Assembly: GCA_001914695.1 (NCBI GenBank)
Contig: MNCZ01000082.1
Span: 1 to 37,989, forward strand
Length of the DNA stretch: 37,989 nt
Reading direction: 5' to 3'
From: Gammaproteobacteria bacterium 13_2_20CM_66_19
Lineage (GTDB): Bacteria; Pseudomonadota; Gammaproteobacteria; Steroidobacterales; Steroidobacteraceae
Shown: positions 1-10,841 of the stretch, one piece after another
Numbering within the stretch: the stretch's first letter is position 1
Layout of the letters: the number at the start of each line of letters is the position of its first letter
Made by a program: the position numbers and the translations under genes
The notes under the pieces: model-generated
What the model was told of the DNA's origin: nothing
The model's database searches: none
Seen by the model: only the letters and a program-made list of their open reading frames with translations

Positions 1-1
1 G

Positions 2-1290
<1,289 letters not shown>

Positions 1291-1294
<4 letters not shown>

Positions 1295-1992
1295 GCGATC
1301 CGGCCGCTCCCGGCACGGCGCCCGCGGGCGCGCCCGCCCCGCATGCACAGGCGCTGGCGCTGTTCGATCTCGATGGCACGATCACCCGTCGCGATACGCT
1401 CCTACCGTACGTCGCCGGCTTCCTGCTGCGCCACCCGGCGCGCCTGGTCCGCTTGCCGCGCATGCTGGCGGCGCTCGCGCGCTTCCCATTCCGCCGCGAT
1501 CGCGGCGAGCTCAAGTCGGCGCTGCTGCAGGCGGCGCTCGGGGGCTGCACGCGGGCCGAGTTGGATGCGTGGACCGCGCAGTTCGCCTCCCGGCTGCTCC
1601 GGCGGGGCCTCCGGGCGGACGCGCTGGCCGCGATCGCTCAGCACCGCCGGGGCGGCGACGTGCTGGCGCTCCTGAGCGCGAGCGTGGACCTCTACGTTCC
1701 GGCGATCGGCCGCTCGCTCGGCTTCAGCGACATCATCTGCACCGGAGTCCGGTGGGACGGGGAGCGCCTCGTGGGCACGCTCGCCACCGCCAACCGCCGC
1801 GGCGCGGAGAAGGTCTTCTGCCTCGCGCAGCTCCGCGCCCGGCATCCGCAGCTCCCGGTGACCGCCTACGCCGACAGCGCGGGCGACCTCGAGCACTTGA
1901 AGCTCGTGGAACGGCCCGTTCTGGTAAATGGCCGCTGGCGCACGCGGCGCGCCGCGGCCCGCTTGGGCTTCGCCTGCGAGGTGTGGTTCTGA
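1291..1992 (+). CDS. HAD-IB family phosphatase (SerB-like), CTG start
   Basis: A cytoplasmic phosphatase-type hydrolase of HAD subfamily IB; the substrate is not known. All four HAD motifs are present: FDLDGT (residues 25-30, nucleophile and acid/base aspartates), LLSAS (127-131, motif II serine), a lysine in RRGAEK (174), and YADSAGD (193-199, metal aspartates). The first motif lies upstream of the first ATG (1453), so a start there would destroy the active site. The in-frame stop at 1282 and the absence of ATG, GTG or TTG before the motif leave only CTG codons (1291, 1354, 1360). CTG 1291 overlaps the aconitase stop as CTGA. This gives 233 residues, normal for PgpC- or SerB-like HAD-IB proteins. 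Function confidence is high at family level only. Confidence 0.85.
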
Positions 1993-2012
1993 GGGACCGA
2001 CTAGCGTACAAA

Positions 2013-2050
2013 GCCCGGGAGGATCCTGTGTGACCTTTCGCCCTCCGGGC
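2013..2050 (+). other. Stem-loop between HAD gene and msrP
   Basis: GCCCGG at 2013-2018 pairs with CCGGGC at 2045-2050. AGG (2020-2022) pairs with CCT (2042-2044) across a one-base bulge, leaving a 19-base loop. There is no T-tract, so it is a poor intrinsic terminator. It could separate the acnA-HAD transcript from msrP or sit in the msrP leader. Confidence 0.3.
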
Positions 2051-2063
2051 CGGTCTACTGACC

Positions 2064-2071
2064 TAAGGAGG
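2064..2071 (+). promoter_or_regulatory. Strong Shine-Dalgarno sequence of msrP
   Basis: TAAGGAGG lies 10 bases before the GTG at 2082 and fixes that start. It is the best ribosome binding site in the window, in contrast to several neighbours that have none. Confidence 0.85.
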
Positions 2072-2081
2072 AGCTCGAGCC

Positions 2082-3022
<941 letters not shown>

Positions 3023-3026
<4 letters not shown>

Positions 3027-3718
3027 GCGGCACGCTACTGAACCTCACGCAACGCTACCGCTACCTCTACAAGCCGCTGGTCTTCGCCGCGGCTCTCGTG
3101 CCCCTCCTCTGGTGGACCTGCGCCGCGTTCGGGCTCTTCGGGTTGAGTCTCGGCGCCGACCCGGTGAAGAAGCTCGAGCACGCGTGCGGCAAGACCGCGC
3201 TGAATCTCCTCATGATCACGCTCAGCGTGACCCCGGTGAGGAGTCTCACTGGCCTGCCGCAGCTATTGCGCTTGCGACGCATGCTGGGCCTCTTCGCGTT
3301 CTTCTACGCCGTGGTGCACTTCACGATCTACCTCGTGCTGGACCTCGAGCTCAATTTCCGCCTGCTGGGGGCCGACATCGCGAAGCGCCCCTACATCACC
3401 ATCGGCTTCACGGCGCTCGTGCTGCTCGTGCCGCTCGCGCTCACTTCCACCAACGGCATGATGCGCCGCCTCGGTGCGCGCTGGCAGCGCCTGCATCGCC
3501 TGATCTACCCGATCGCGGCGCTCGCGGTGTGGCATTTCTACTGGCAGGTGAAGCGCGACGTGCGCGAGCCGCTCTTGTATCTCGGCATCCTCGCGCTGCT
3601 GCTCGGCTACCGGCTGCTGCGCTGGCAGCGGCTCCCGGCGGATGCGCACCCGCGCGCCGCGGCCCCCGGTGCCCTCACATCGAGGTCCGGATCTGCCACA
3701 GCTCCGGGAAGAACTTGA
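3023..3718 (+). CDS. msrQ: Heme-binding membrane subunit MsrQ, CTG start
   Basis: Inner-membrane b-type heme protein (YedZ, ferric-reductase-like domain) that passes quinol or flavin-derived electrons to MsrP. Several hydrophobic helices are visible, with the conserved [11 protein letters not shown], histidines in VVHFTIY and LHRLIY, and AVWHFYW that ligate heme in the family. The family N-terminus matches from RYRYLYKPL. No ATG, GTG or TTG lies in frame between a GTG at 2825, deep inside msrP, and this point; only CTG 3023 (overlapping the msrP stop as CTGA) or CTG 3038 fits. From 3023 the product is 231 residues. The 3' end overlaps the convergent kynA end by 44 bases. Function is secure; the exact start is inferred. 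Confidence 0.88.
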
Positions 3719-4532
3719 GCTCGAGCGCCTTGGCGAGGTAGGACACGCCGCCGGTGCCGCCGGTGCCCGGCTTGTAGCCGATGATGCGCTCCACGGTTTT
3801 CAGGTGATGGCAGCGCCACAGCTGGAAGTTGTGGTCGAGGTCCACCAGCCGCTCGGCGAGCTCGTAGAGGTCCCAGCCCTTCTCGGCGTTGTGATAGACC
3901 CCGAGCCACGCTCCGGCCACCTGCTTGCTGGCCTGGTAGGGCTCGCTGAAATCCCGCGACAGGTAGTCCTCGGGAATGCCGTAGCCCCGACGGCTCAGGA
4001 GTCGCAGCACCTCGTCGTAGAGCGACGGCGAGGCGAGCGCGCGCTGCAGCGCCTCGTACGCCGCCGGGTCGCGCTGATGCACCGCGACCATCTCCGCGTT
4101 CTTGTTGCCGAACAGGAACTCGAGCATCCGGTATTGCAATGACTGGAAGCCCGAGGAGCGCCCGAGCGTGTTGCGAAACGCCGAGTACTCGTGAGGAGTC
4201 AGCGTCGAGAGCACGTCCCACACGGAGATCAGCTGCGTCTGCGTGCGCGAGATGCGCGCCAGCATCTTGAGCGCGGGGTCGAGGTCGTCCCGCCGCACGC
4301 ACTCGAGCGCCGCGGTCAGCTCGTGGAGCATGAGCCGCATCCAGAGCTCCGACACCTGGTGCACGATGATGAACAGCATCTCGTTGTGCTCGCCGGAGAG
4401 CGGCTTCTGGGCCGCGAGGAGCTTGTCGAGGTGCAGGTATTCGCCGTAGGAGAGCGACGCGCCGAGATCCCAGTGCACCGCCTCGTCGGCGAGCTCGACG
4501 CGCTCGGTCTTGTCGTATCGACGGTCGCCCAT
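3675..4532 (-). CDS. kynA: Tryptophan 2,3-dioxygenase
   Basis: Cytoplasmic heme enzyme that opens the indole ring of L-tryptophan to N-formylkynurenine, the first step of the kynurenine pathway. The 285-residue product carries SGEHNEMLFI (H49, active-site region), HQVSELW (58-64), FRNTLGRSSGFQSLQYR, and WRCHHLKTVERIIG. In the last motif H243 sits at the position of the axial heme ligand, and GTGGTGGVSYL follows it. The ATG at 4532 is preferred over a longer frame to 4568, because the residues before it (PCVGRRVPSLT) resemble nothing in the family and a promoter-like element overlaps them. No other kynurenine gene (kynB, kynU) is adjacent. Very secure identification. Confidence 0.96.
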   Translation of the reverse strand: MGDRRYDKTERVELADEAVHWDLGASLSYGEYLHLDKLLAAQKPLSGEHNEMLFIIVHQVSELWMRLMLHELTAALECVRRDDLDPALKMLARISRTQTQLISVWDVLSTLTPHEYSAFRNTLGRSSGFQSLQYRMLEFLFGNKNAEMVAVHQRDPAAYEALQRALASPSLYDEVLRLLSRRGYGIPEDYLSRDFSEPYQASKQVAGAWLGVYHNAEKGWDLYELAERLVDLDHNFQLWRCHHLKTVERIIGYKPGTGGTGGVSYLAKALELKFFPELWQIRTSM

Positions 4533-4540
4533 GGTGAGCG

Positions 4541-4568
4541 ATGGTACACGTCGCCCGACGCACGGCAA
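4541..4568 (-). promoter_or_regulatory. Candidate kynA promoter, near-leaderless
   Basis: On the minus strand TTGCCG (4568-4563) and TACCAT (4546-4541) are separated by 16 bases. The -10-like hexamer ends 8 bases before the ATG, so transcription would begin at or within about two bases of the start codon. No Shine-Dalgarno sequence is seen. Confidence 0.45.
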
Positions 4569-4570
4569 CT

Positions 4571-4600
4571 CGCCCTTCCTCGCCCTTCCTCGCCCTTCCG
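4571..4600 (+). repeat. Three tandem copies of a 10-base repeat
   Basis: CGCCCTTCCT occurs at 4571-4580 and 4581-4590, and again at 4591-4600 with the last base changed to G. The unit is about one helical turn, and the array lies exactly between the two divergent candidate promoters of kynA and the ABC exporter. It could bind a regulator cooperatively, or be a simple slippage repeat. Confidence 0.8.
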
Positions 4601-4604
4601 AGGC

Positions 4605-4634
4605 TTAACGCTCCGCGGCCGAATCCGCTAGGAT
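4605..4634 (+). promoter_or_regulatory. Candidate promoter of ABC exporter, near-leaderless
   Basis: TTAACG (4605-4610), an 18-base spacer and TAGGAT (4629-4634) lie just after the decamer array. Nine bases separate the -10-like hexamer from the GTG start, and no Shine-Dalgarno sequence is visible. Confidence 0.45.
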
Positions 4635-4643
4635 CCCGCGACC

Positions 4644-5531
4644 GTGAGCGCCGCCATCCTCGAAGTAGAGAACCTCGTCAAGCAGTACCCCGGCACCACC
4701 GCCGTGGCCGGCGTGTCGTTCAGCGTGCCCGAAGGCGTCTGTTTCGGCCTGCTCGGCCCGAACGGCGCCGGCAAGACCACCACCATCGAGATCATGGAGG
4801 GGATCCTGCCGCCGACCGCCGGCGAGGTACGCTACCGCGGCGAGCCGCTCGGCGCGCGCTTTCGCGAGGACGCCGGCATTCTCTTCCAGAGGACCGCGCT
4901 GCAGGACTTTCTCACCGTGCGCCAGTCGATCGCGCTGTTCCGGGGGCTCTACGCCCACGGGCTCGAGGTCGATGAGCTAGTCCGCCTGTGCGCCCTGGAG
5001 AAGCTCGCGCGGCGCGACGCCCGCAAGCTCTCCGGCGGCCAGCAGCAGCGGCTGCTGCTCGCGATCGCGCTCGTCAACGATCCGGCGGTGCTGTTCCTCG
5101 ATGAGCCCACCACCGGGCTCGATCCGCAGGCGCGGCGCAATTTCTGGGAGCTGGTGCAGTCGATCAAGGCGCGCCGCAAGACCATCATCCTGACGACCCA
5201 CTACATGGAGGAGGCGGAGCTCCTGTGCGATGAGATCGCCATCATGGATCGCGGTCACATCATCGCCCAGGGCCCGCCCCGCCGGTTGCTGCACGAGCAC
5301 TTCGCGGAGGTGCTGCTCGAGCTGCCGCGCCAGGAGTTTCCGCCGGCCGCGCGCGAGCTGCCGCTCAACATCATCGACGCCAGCGATCGGGTCGAGATCA
5401 GCACCCATGACCTCGAGGCGACGCTGCGCACGCTGCTCGAGGCCCGGGTGCCGCTCGGCCACCTGCGTATCCGGCCCGGCAACCTCGAGGACCTTTTCCT
5501 CGAGCTGACCGGCAAGGAGCTGCGGCCATGA
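4644..5531 (+). CDS. ABC exporter ATP-binding protein (DrrA-like)
   Basis: ATPase subunit of an ABC-2-type exporter acting at the inner membrane; the substrate is unknown. The 295-residue product has Walker A GPNGAGKTT (38-46), Q-loop glutamine 82, signature LSGGQQQR (129-136), Walker B VLFLDEP (149-155) and H-loop H186. These are followed by about 90 C-terminal residues typical of DrrA/CcmA-like subunits. It overlaps its permease by four bases (ATGA), so the two are translationally coupled. The GTG start is the only sensible start before the conserved N-terminal strand. Antibiotic, lipid or polysaccharide export are all possible; nothing nearby decides. Confidence 0.92.
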   Translation: MSAAILEVENLVKQYPGTTAVAGVSFSVPEGVCFGLLGPNGAGKTTTIEIMEGILPPTAGEVRYRGEPLGARFREDAGILFQRTALQDFLTVRQSIALFRGLYAHGLEVDELVRLCALEKLARRDARKLSGGQQQRLLLAIALVNDPAVLFLDEPTTGLDPQARRNFWELVQSIKARRKTIILTTHYMEEAELLCDEIAIMDRGHIIAQGPPRRLLHEHFAEVLLELPRQEFPPAARELPLNIIDASDRVEISTHDLEATLRTLLEARVPLGHLRIRPGNLEDLFLELTGKELRP

Positions 5532-6535
5532 TGCGCCGCCTCCTCTCGGTGCTGCACGCGCGCAATCTCGAGTTCCTGCGCGACCGGGGGACGCTCGTGT
5601 TCACGCTGCTGCTGCCGGTGATGCTCGTCATCGGCATGGGCTTCGTGTTCGGCGGCCCGGAGCGGGGGCTGTTCAAGGTTGGCCTCCTCGGCGACGCTTC
5701 CGACCCGCTCGCGCATCCTTTCCTCTCCGAGCGCTACGTCGAGTTCATCGGCCTGCCGCAGCAGGGCGAGGCCTTGCGCAAGCTCACGCATCAGCAGATC
5801 GACCTGCTGCTCGAGCTGCGCCCGCCCGAGCGCTACTGGGTGAACACCGATTCCCCCAAGGGCTACATCGTCGAGAAGCTGCTGCTCGCCGCCGAGCCAG
5901 CAGCAAGCCGCGAGCCGGTGACCGGCGCCGCGGTGCGCTATGTCGACTGGCTGTTTCCCGGCATCCTCGGGATGAACATGATGTTCAGCTGCCTGTTCGG
6001 CGTCGGCTACGTCGTGCTGCGCTACCGCAAGAGCGGCTTCCTCAAGCGGCTGCACGCGACTCCGCTCAGCGCCTTCGAGTTCCTGAGCGCCCAGGTACTG
6101 TCGCGCCTCACGCTGATCCTCTTCATCACGGGTGTTCTGTACGCGGGCATCGGTGCCGTCATCGGCTTTCACAGCGCCGGCAGCGTGCTGCTGCTCGCCC
6201 CGGTCGCGGTGGCCGGTGCGCTGTCGATGATCGCGCTCGGGCTCACGATCGCGGCGCGCTTCTCGAGCGAGGAGGTGGTGGGGGGACTCCTGAACGTGCT
6301 CACGTGGCCGATGATGCTGCTGTCCGGGATCTGGTTCTCGCTCGAGGGCTCGCCCCGCTGGGTGCAGTGGGTGGCGCACCTGTTCCCGCTCACCCACGTG
6401 CTCGACAGCGCCCGGGCCGTGATGCTCGATGGCGCGGGCCTCGCGCAGATCGCGCCGCATCTGCTGTACCTCACCGCCACCGCGCTGGCGTTCCTCGCGT
6501 TCGGCGCCTGGTCGTTCCGCTGGCGCATCGACTGA
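5528..6535 (+). CDS. ABC-2 type exporter permease
   Basis: Membrane partner of the preceding ATPase. The 335-residue product has one N-terminal membrane helix (about 18-40, FTLLLPVMLVIGMGFVFG), a soluble loop of about 100 residues, then a block of five hydrophobic helices from about residue 140 to the end. This is the layout of single-chain ABC-2 permeases of the DrrB/YadH kind, which act as homodimers. The large extracytoplasmic loop holds no recognised motif. ATG overlaps the ATPase stop (ATGA). The substrate cannot be read from sequence. Confidence 0.9.
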   Translation: MMRRLLSVLHARNLEFLRDRGTLVFTLLLPVMLVIGMGFVFGGPERGLFKVGLLGDASDPLAHPFLSERYVEFIGLPQQGEALRKLTHQQIDLLLELRPPERYWVNTDSPKGYIVEKLLLAAEPAASREPVTGAAVRYVDWLFPGILGMNMMFSCLFGVGYVVLRYRKSGFLKRLHATPLSAFEFLSAQVLSRLTLILFITGVLYAGIGAVIGFHSAGSVLLLAPVAVAGALSMIALGLTIAARFSSEEVVGGLLNVLTWPMMLLSGIWFSLEGSPRWVQWVAHLFPLTHVLDSARAVMLDGAGLAQIAPHLLYLTATALAFLAFGAWSFRWRID

Positions 6536-6581
6536 GCGCTCCGGCACACTTGTGACCGCGCACCGCCGCGCACCGATTCTC

Positions 6582-6587
6582 GAGGAG
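6582..6587 (+). promoter_or_regulatory. Shine-Dalgarno sequence deciding the TTG start of ltaE
   Basis: GAGGAG sits 7 bases before TTG 6595 and supports this non-ATG start; no other start codon precedes the conserved N-terminus. Confidence 0.75.
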
Positions 6588-6594
6588 TAAGGGC

Positions 6595-7611
6595 TTGCGT
6601 TTTTTCAGCGACAACACCGCCACCGCCTGCCCCGAGATCCTCACCGCCCTCGAGGGCGCCAACCGCGGACTCGCCAAGCCTTACGGGGAGGACGAGTGGA
6701 CCGCGCGCCTCGACGGCGCCTTCAGCGCGTTCTTCGGTACCGAAGCGCGCGCGTTCGCGGTCGCGACCGGCACCGCGGCCAACTCCCTGAGCCTCGCCAC
6801 CTTGAGTCCGCCCTATGGAGCGATCTTCGCGCACCAGGAGGCGCATATCGCGGTCGACGAGTGCGGCGCCCCGGGATTCTTCTCGGGCGGAGCGCAGCTC
6901 GCGCTCCTCGCCGGCGAGCACGGCCGGCTCGAGGCCGCCATCTTCAGGGCGGCGCTCGGCGCCTACCCCCCGGGCGACGTTCACAAGGTGCAGCCGGCCG
7001 CGCTGTCGATCACCCAGGCCACCGAGCTCGGCACGTGCTACCGTCGCGAGCCACTCGCCGAGCTCTGCGCAATCGCCCATGAGCGCGGGCTCAAGGTGCA
7101 CATGGACGGCGCGCGCTTCGCGAACGCGCTCGCCTTCCTCGGCTGCCATCCCGCGGACATCACCTGGCGCGCGGGCGTCGATGTGCTGTCCTTCGGCGCC
7201 ACGAAGAACGGAGCGCTCGCCGCCGAGGCGGTGGTGTTCTTCGATCCCGCGCTGGTCGGGGACTTCGAGCTGCGCCGCAAGCGCGCCGGCCACCTGCTCT
7301 CCAAGTCCCGCTACGTCGCGGCGCAGCTGCTCGCGTACCTCGAAACGGGCGTATGGCGGCGCAACGCCGGGCGCGCCAACGCCCTCGCGCAGGCCATCGG
7401 TCGAGCCGCCGGCGCCGCGCTCCTGCACCCCGTGGAGGCGAACGAGGTGTTCGTCGGGCTCGGCGCCGAGCGTCGCCGGGCGCTGCGCGCGGCCGGTTTC
7501 GAGTTCTACGACTGGGGCCCGGAGAGCGCAGGCGACGCGCGCTTCGTCGCCTCCTGGGATCAGCCGGAAGGCGACGTGCCGGCGCTCTGCGAGGCGCTCG
7601 GGCGCTCGTGA
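6595..7611 (+). CDS. ltaE: Low-specificity L-threonine aldolase
   Basis: PLP enzyme that cleaves L-threonine or L-allo-threonine to glycine and acetaldehyde. The 338-residue product shows the family landmarks: FFSDNTA at the N-terminus, YGEDEWT (30-36), GTAANSLSL (59-67), H84 in QEAHIAVDE (expected to stack on the cofactor), D171 in HMDGARF (pyridine nitrogen contact) and the Schiff-base lysine K204 in SFGATKNG. TTG start is set by GAGGAG upstream. It lies 59 bases after the exporter permease on the same strand and may be cotranscribed. It meets the exporter operon of the minus strand tail to tail. The thr operon is about 9 kb away. Confidence 0.93.
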   Translation: MRFFSDNTATACPEILTALEGANRGLAKPYGEDEWTARLDGAFSAFFGTEARAFAVATGTAANSLSLATLSPPYGAIFAHQEAHIAVDECGAPGFFSGGAQLALLAGEHGRLEAAIFRAALGAYPPGDVHKVQPAALSITQATELGTCYRREPLAELCAIAHERGLKVHMDGARFANALAFLGCHPADITWRAGVDVLSFGATKNGALAAEAVVFFDPALVGDFELRRKRAGHLLSKSRYVAAQLLAYLETGVWRRNAGRANALAQAIGRAAGAALLHPVEANEVFVGLGAERRRALRAAGFEFYDWGPESAGDARFVASWDQPEGDVPALCEALGRS

Positions 7612-7654
7612 GCTCGCCGGCCTCCCCGGCGTGGAGACCTCACCGGGTGCACAC

Positions 7655-8833
7655 TCACGCCTCGCGCAGGCTCGTGGTCACCGGCAGCCGCGCGGCGCGC
7701 AGCGCCGGCAGAAAACCGCCGATCATGCCGATGACCACGGCGATGATGAGGCCCCGCACGACCAGCCTAGGCGTCACCTGGAAGTTGAACACCACCTGGG
7801 TGAAGTTCTGGCCGAGCGTCGACACCGAAAGGTTGTTGAACAGCGCGTAAGCGACCAGCGCGCCGAGCACCGCGCCGCCGAGCGCCAGCAGCAGCGCCTC
7901 GATCATCACCGACACGATCACCGGCAGTGCCGAGAAGCCGATGGCGCGCAAGGTGGCGATCTCCTTGCCGCGCGCGGCCACCGCGGCGTACATGCTGTTG
8001 AGCGCGGCGAACACCGCGCCGAGTCCCATGATGAGGGTGACCACCCCGGCGAGGAATCCGATCGTCTTGCGGAACTGCCGGGTCTGGCCGCTGAAATAGT
8101 CCTGTTCGCGCATCACGTCCATGGTGAGGCGCGGCTCCCCCGCCACGGCGCTCTTCAGCCGAGCGAGCCCGTCGGGCCCGTCGAGCGCCGCGAGCACCGA
8201 GCTCGACCCGAGTCGCCCGAACGTCGAGCGCGCCACATTGGCGTCGGTCCACATCTCGCTGTCATGCGCATCGCCGCTGGCGAAGATGCCGACCACGGTC
8301 CACTCCGAGCCGCGCATGCGGATCGCCTGGCCGAGCTCCGCGCCCTGGAACTGGCGTATCACGCCCCGGCCGACGATCAGCTCGCGCAGGCCCGGAGTGA
8401 AGTTGCGCCCTGCAATGATCTTCAGCTGCGGCCGCAGCGCGAACGCTTGCGGCTCGACCCCGCGCACCGTGATGTTCGCGCCATGCCGGAGGTCATCCTT
8501 GCGCACCAGCTCGGCGATGATCATGAGCTCGGCCGATGCCAGCGGCTTGCCGTCGCCGCCGATGCGGATGCCCGGCTCCTGCTTGATCAGGTCGGTGGAG
8601 TCGCGGTCGAACGCGGAATTGAGCTCCGCGTCCGACCCGCCGCGGAGGATCAGCGCCGCGTCGGTGCTTCCTGTGGCCTGGAGCGTGCTCTCGAAGCCGG
8701 CGGCCATCGCGAGCAGCGCGGTGAATACCGCCACCACGCCCGCGAGGCCGATGACGATGACCAGGGACGGGGCCCAGCGCTCGGGAATGCTCCGGATGTT
8801 GATGCCGGTGATGGCGAGAGCCTGACTCAACAC
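7655..8833 (-). CDS. FtsX-type ABC transporter permease (second of two)
   Basis: Last gene of the adaptor-ATPase-permease-permease operon. The 392-residue product has an N-terminal membrane helix (about 22-46), a large periplasmic domain of about 210 residues of the MacB type, and three C-terminal helices. They carry the FtsX signature around ARGKEIATLRAIGF. It is paralogous to the permease upstream but clearly different, so the pair probably forms a heterodimer. GTG start with AGGAG (8846-8842 on the minus strand) 8 bases before it. Substrates of this class include macrolides, peptides, lipids and lipoproteins; none can be assigned here. Confidence 0.9.
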   Translation of the reverse strand: MLSQALAITGINIRSIPERWAPSLVIVIGLAGVVAVFTALLAMAAGFESTLQATGSTDAALILRGGSDAELNSAFDRDSTDLIKQEPGIRIGGDGKPLASAELMIIAELVRKDDLRHGANITVRGVEPQAFALRPQLKIIAGRNFTPGLRELIVGRGVIRQFQGAELGQAIRMRGSEWTVVGIFASGDAHDSEMWTDANVARSTFGRLGSSSVLAALDGPDGLARLKSAVAGEPRLTMDVMREQDYFSGQTRQFRKTIGFLAGVVTLIMGLGAVFAALNSMYAAVAARGKEIATLRAIGFSALPVIVSVMIEALLLALGGAVLGALVAYALFNNLSVSTLGQNFTQVVFNFQVTPRLVVRGLIIAVVIGMIGGFLPALRAARLPVTTSLREA

Positions 8834-8841
8834 GATGGAAT

Positions 8842-8846
8842 CTCCT
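8842..8846 (-). promoter_or_regulatory. Shine-Dalgarno sequence of the second FtsX permease
   Basis: AGGAG (minus strand) lies 8 bases before GTG 8833 and supports that start over later ones. Confidence 0.7.
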
Positions 8847-8869
8847 GAAACGGCTTCCGAGCGACGCGC

Positions 8870-10030
8870 CTAATGACCCGCGAGCGCATCGACGATGCGC
8901 AGACGCCGCGCCCGCAGGCCCGGCAGCAGTCCCACCGCCACGCTCATCAGCACGATGGCCAGCACACCCAGCAGCCACACCGAGCCGTCGAGGTGCAGCT
9001 GAAACTGCCCGCCGGTGCCCTTCTCGACCATCGCGCCGGCGAGCGAGGCGAGCGAGAGCCCGACGAGGCCGCCGGCGAGGCACAGCGCAAAGGCTTCCGC
9101 GAGCACGAACCCGAGCACGCTGCGGTCGGAAAAGCCGAGGGTCTTGAGCACGGCCAGCTCGGGAATGCGCTCGCGCACGCTCTGTGCCATGGTGTTGCCG
9201 ACCACCAGCAGCAGCGTGAAGAACACCGCGAACAGGATCCAGCGCACGATGAGTCCGATGTCGCCGATCTGCTTGACGAAGCTGATGTTGAAGTCCTTCT
9301 CGGTCTGGGTCTTGGTCTCGTCCGGGGAATTCTCGAACATCGCGTCGACCGTCTTGGCAGTCGCCTCGGCGCGAGCGCTGTCGGTGAGCTTGAGGATGAA
9401 GAAATTCGTCCTGCCCTTCATGCCGAACTGATTCGCCTCGTCGAAGTAATCATGCTGCATGTAGACGATGTTGGTGCGTTTCTTCCAGTTCTCGTCCTTG
9501 CCGTCGAAGATGCCGACGAGATCGAAGCTCCACGCCTTGCTGCCGTTCTTCTGCGGGAAGATGTTGGAGGAGATCGGGATCTTCTGGCCGAGCTTCCAGC
9601 CGTACTGCTCGGCGACCATCTTGCCGGCGATCATGCCGGTACGCGTGTCGGCGAAGGCCTGCCACTCGCCCTCGGGCATCACGTACTCCGGGTAGATGTC
9701 GTGATGGCGCAGCGGATCGATCGAGAACATGATGAGCGGCGTGTTCTCCTGCCACACGCCGCCGAACCACTGCGAGTACCCGACGCGCGCCACGCCGGGG
9801 ACGGCCTCGAGCTTCGGCAGCATGCTGATCGGCAGCGGCGAGGTGAAGGACACGCGCGCCTGGACTATGAGGCGCGTGGCACCGACGAAGTCGGCGCCCG
9901 CGCTGAAGATGGTGTTCACCGACTGCAGCAGCCCGAACAGCAGAAACGCCGTGATCACCGACAGCAGCGTCAGGATCGTGCGCGTCCTCTTGCGGAACAG
10001 GTTGGCGATGACAAAGCCGCTCTTGGTCAT
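8870..10030 (-). CDS. FtsX-type ABC transporter permease (first of two)
   Basis: Inner-membrane permease of the same exporter, 386 residues. A helix near residues 17-40 (TILTLLSVITAFLLFGLLQS) is followed by a periplasmic domain of about 220 residues. The C-terminal three-helix block contains VRERIPELAVLKTLGF, the typical FtsX motif that contacts the ATPase. It ends 36 bases before the second permease starts. Having two unlike FtsX permeases with one ATPase and one adaptor differs from MacAB, where permease and ATPase are one chain, and from DevBCA, which has one permease. The start ATG is followed by TKSGFVIANLFRKRTR, typical of the class. Confidence 0.9.
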   Translation of the reverse strand: MTKSGFVIANLFRKRTRTILTLLSVITAFLLFGLLQSVNTIFSAGADFVGATRLIVQARVSFTSPLPISMLPKLEAVPGVARVGYSQWFGGVWQENTPLIMFSIDPLRHHDIYPEYVMPEGEWQAFADTRTGMIAGKMVAEQYGWKLGQKIPISSNIFPQKNGSKAWSFDLVGIFDGKDENWKKRTNIVYMQHDYFDEANQFGMKGRTNFFILKLTDSARAEATAKTVDAMFENSPDETKTQTEKDFNISFVKQIGDIGLIVRWILFAVFFTLLLVVGNTMAQSVRERIPELAVLKTLGFSDRSVLGFVLAEAFALCLAGGLVGLSLASLAGAMVEKGTGGQFQLHLDGSVWLLGVLAIVLMSVAVGLLPGLRARRLRIVDALAGH

Positions 10031-10058
10031 GGCGAGTCCCCGGTGTGCGGTAGCATCA

Positions 10059-10092
10059 GGCCGCGGTCGGGTGTCGGGCCGCGGTCGCGGCC
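10059..10092 (-). repeat. Direct repeat and stem-loop between ATPase and permease genes
   Basis: GGCCGCGGTCG is repeated at 10059-10069 and 10077-10087. CGCGGCC (10086-10092) is complementary to GGCCGCG in either copy (10059-10065 or 10077-10083), so alternative hairpins can form in the transcript just after the ATPase stop codon. It may tune expression of the permeases relative to the ATPase. Confidence 0.4.
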
Positions 10093-10093
10093 T

Positions 10094-10786
<693 letters not shown>

Positions 10787-10841
10787 GGGAACCTCAGCTC
10801 GATACCAGAAGAATGATGGATGACGCTCCGACGCCTTCGGC

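Noticed and set aside
1343-1675. ATG at 1343 as start for the HAD gene
   Set aside because: It is in a different frame from FDLDGT; translation gives no HAD motifs.
6815-8848. 677-residue plus-strand frame over ltaE and the FtsX permease
   Set aside because: Out of frame with ltaE and antisense to the permease; repetitive S/R/A composition only.
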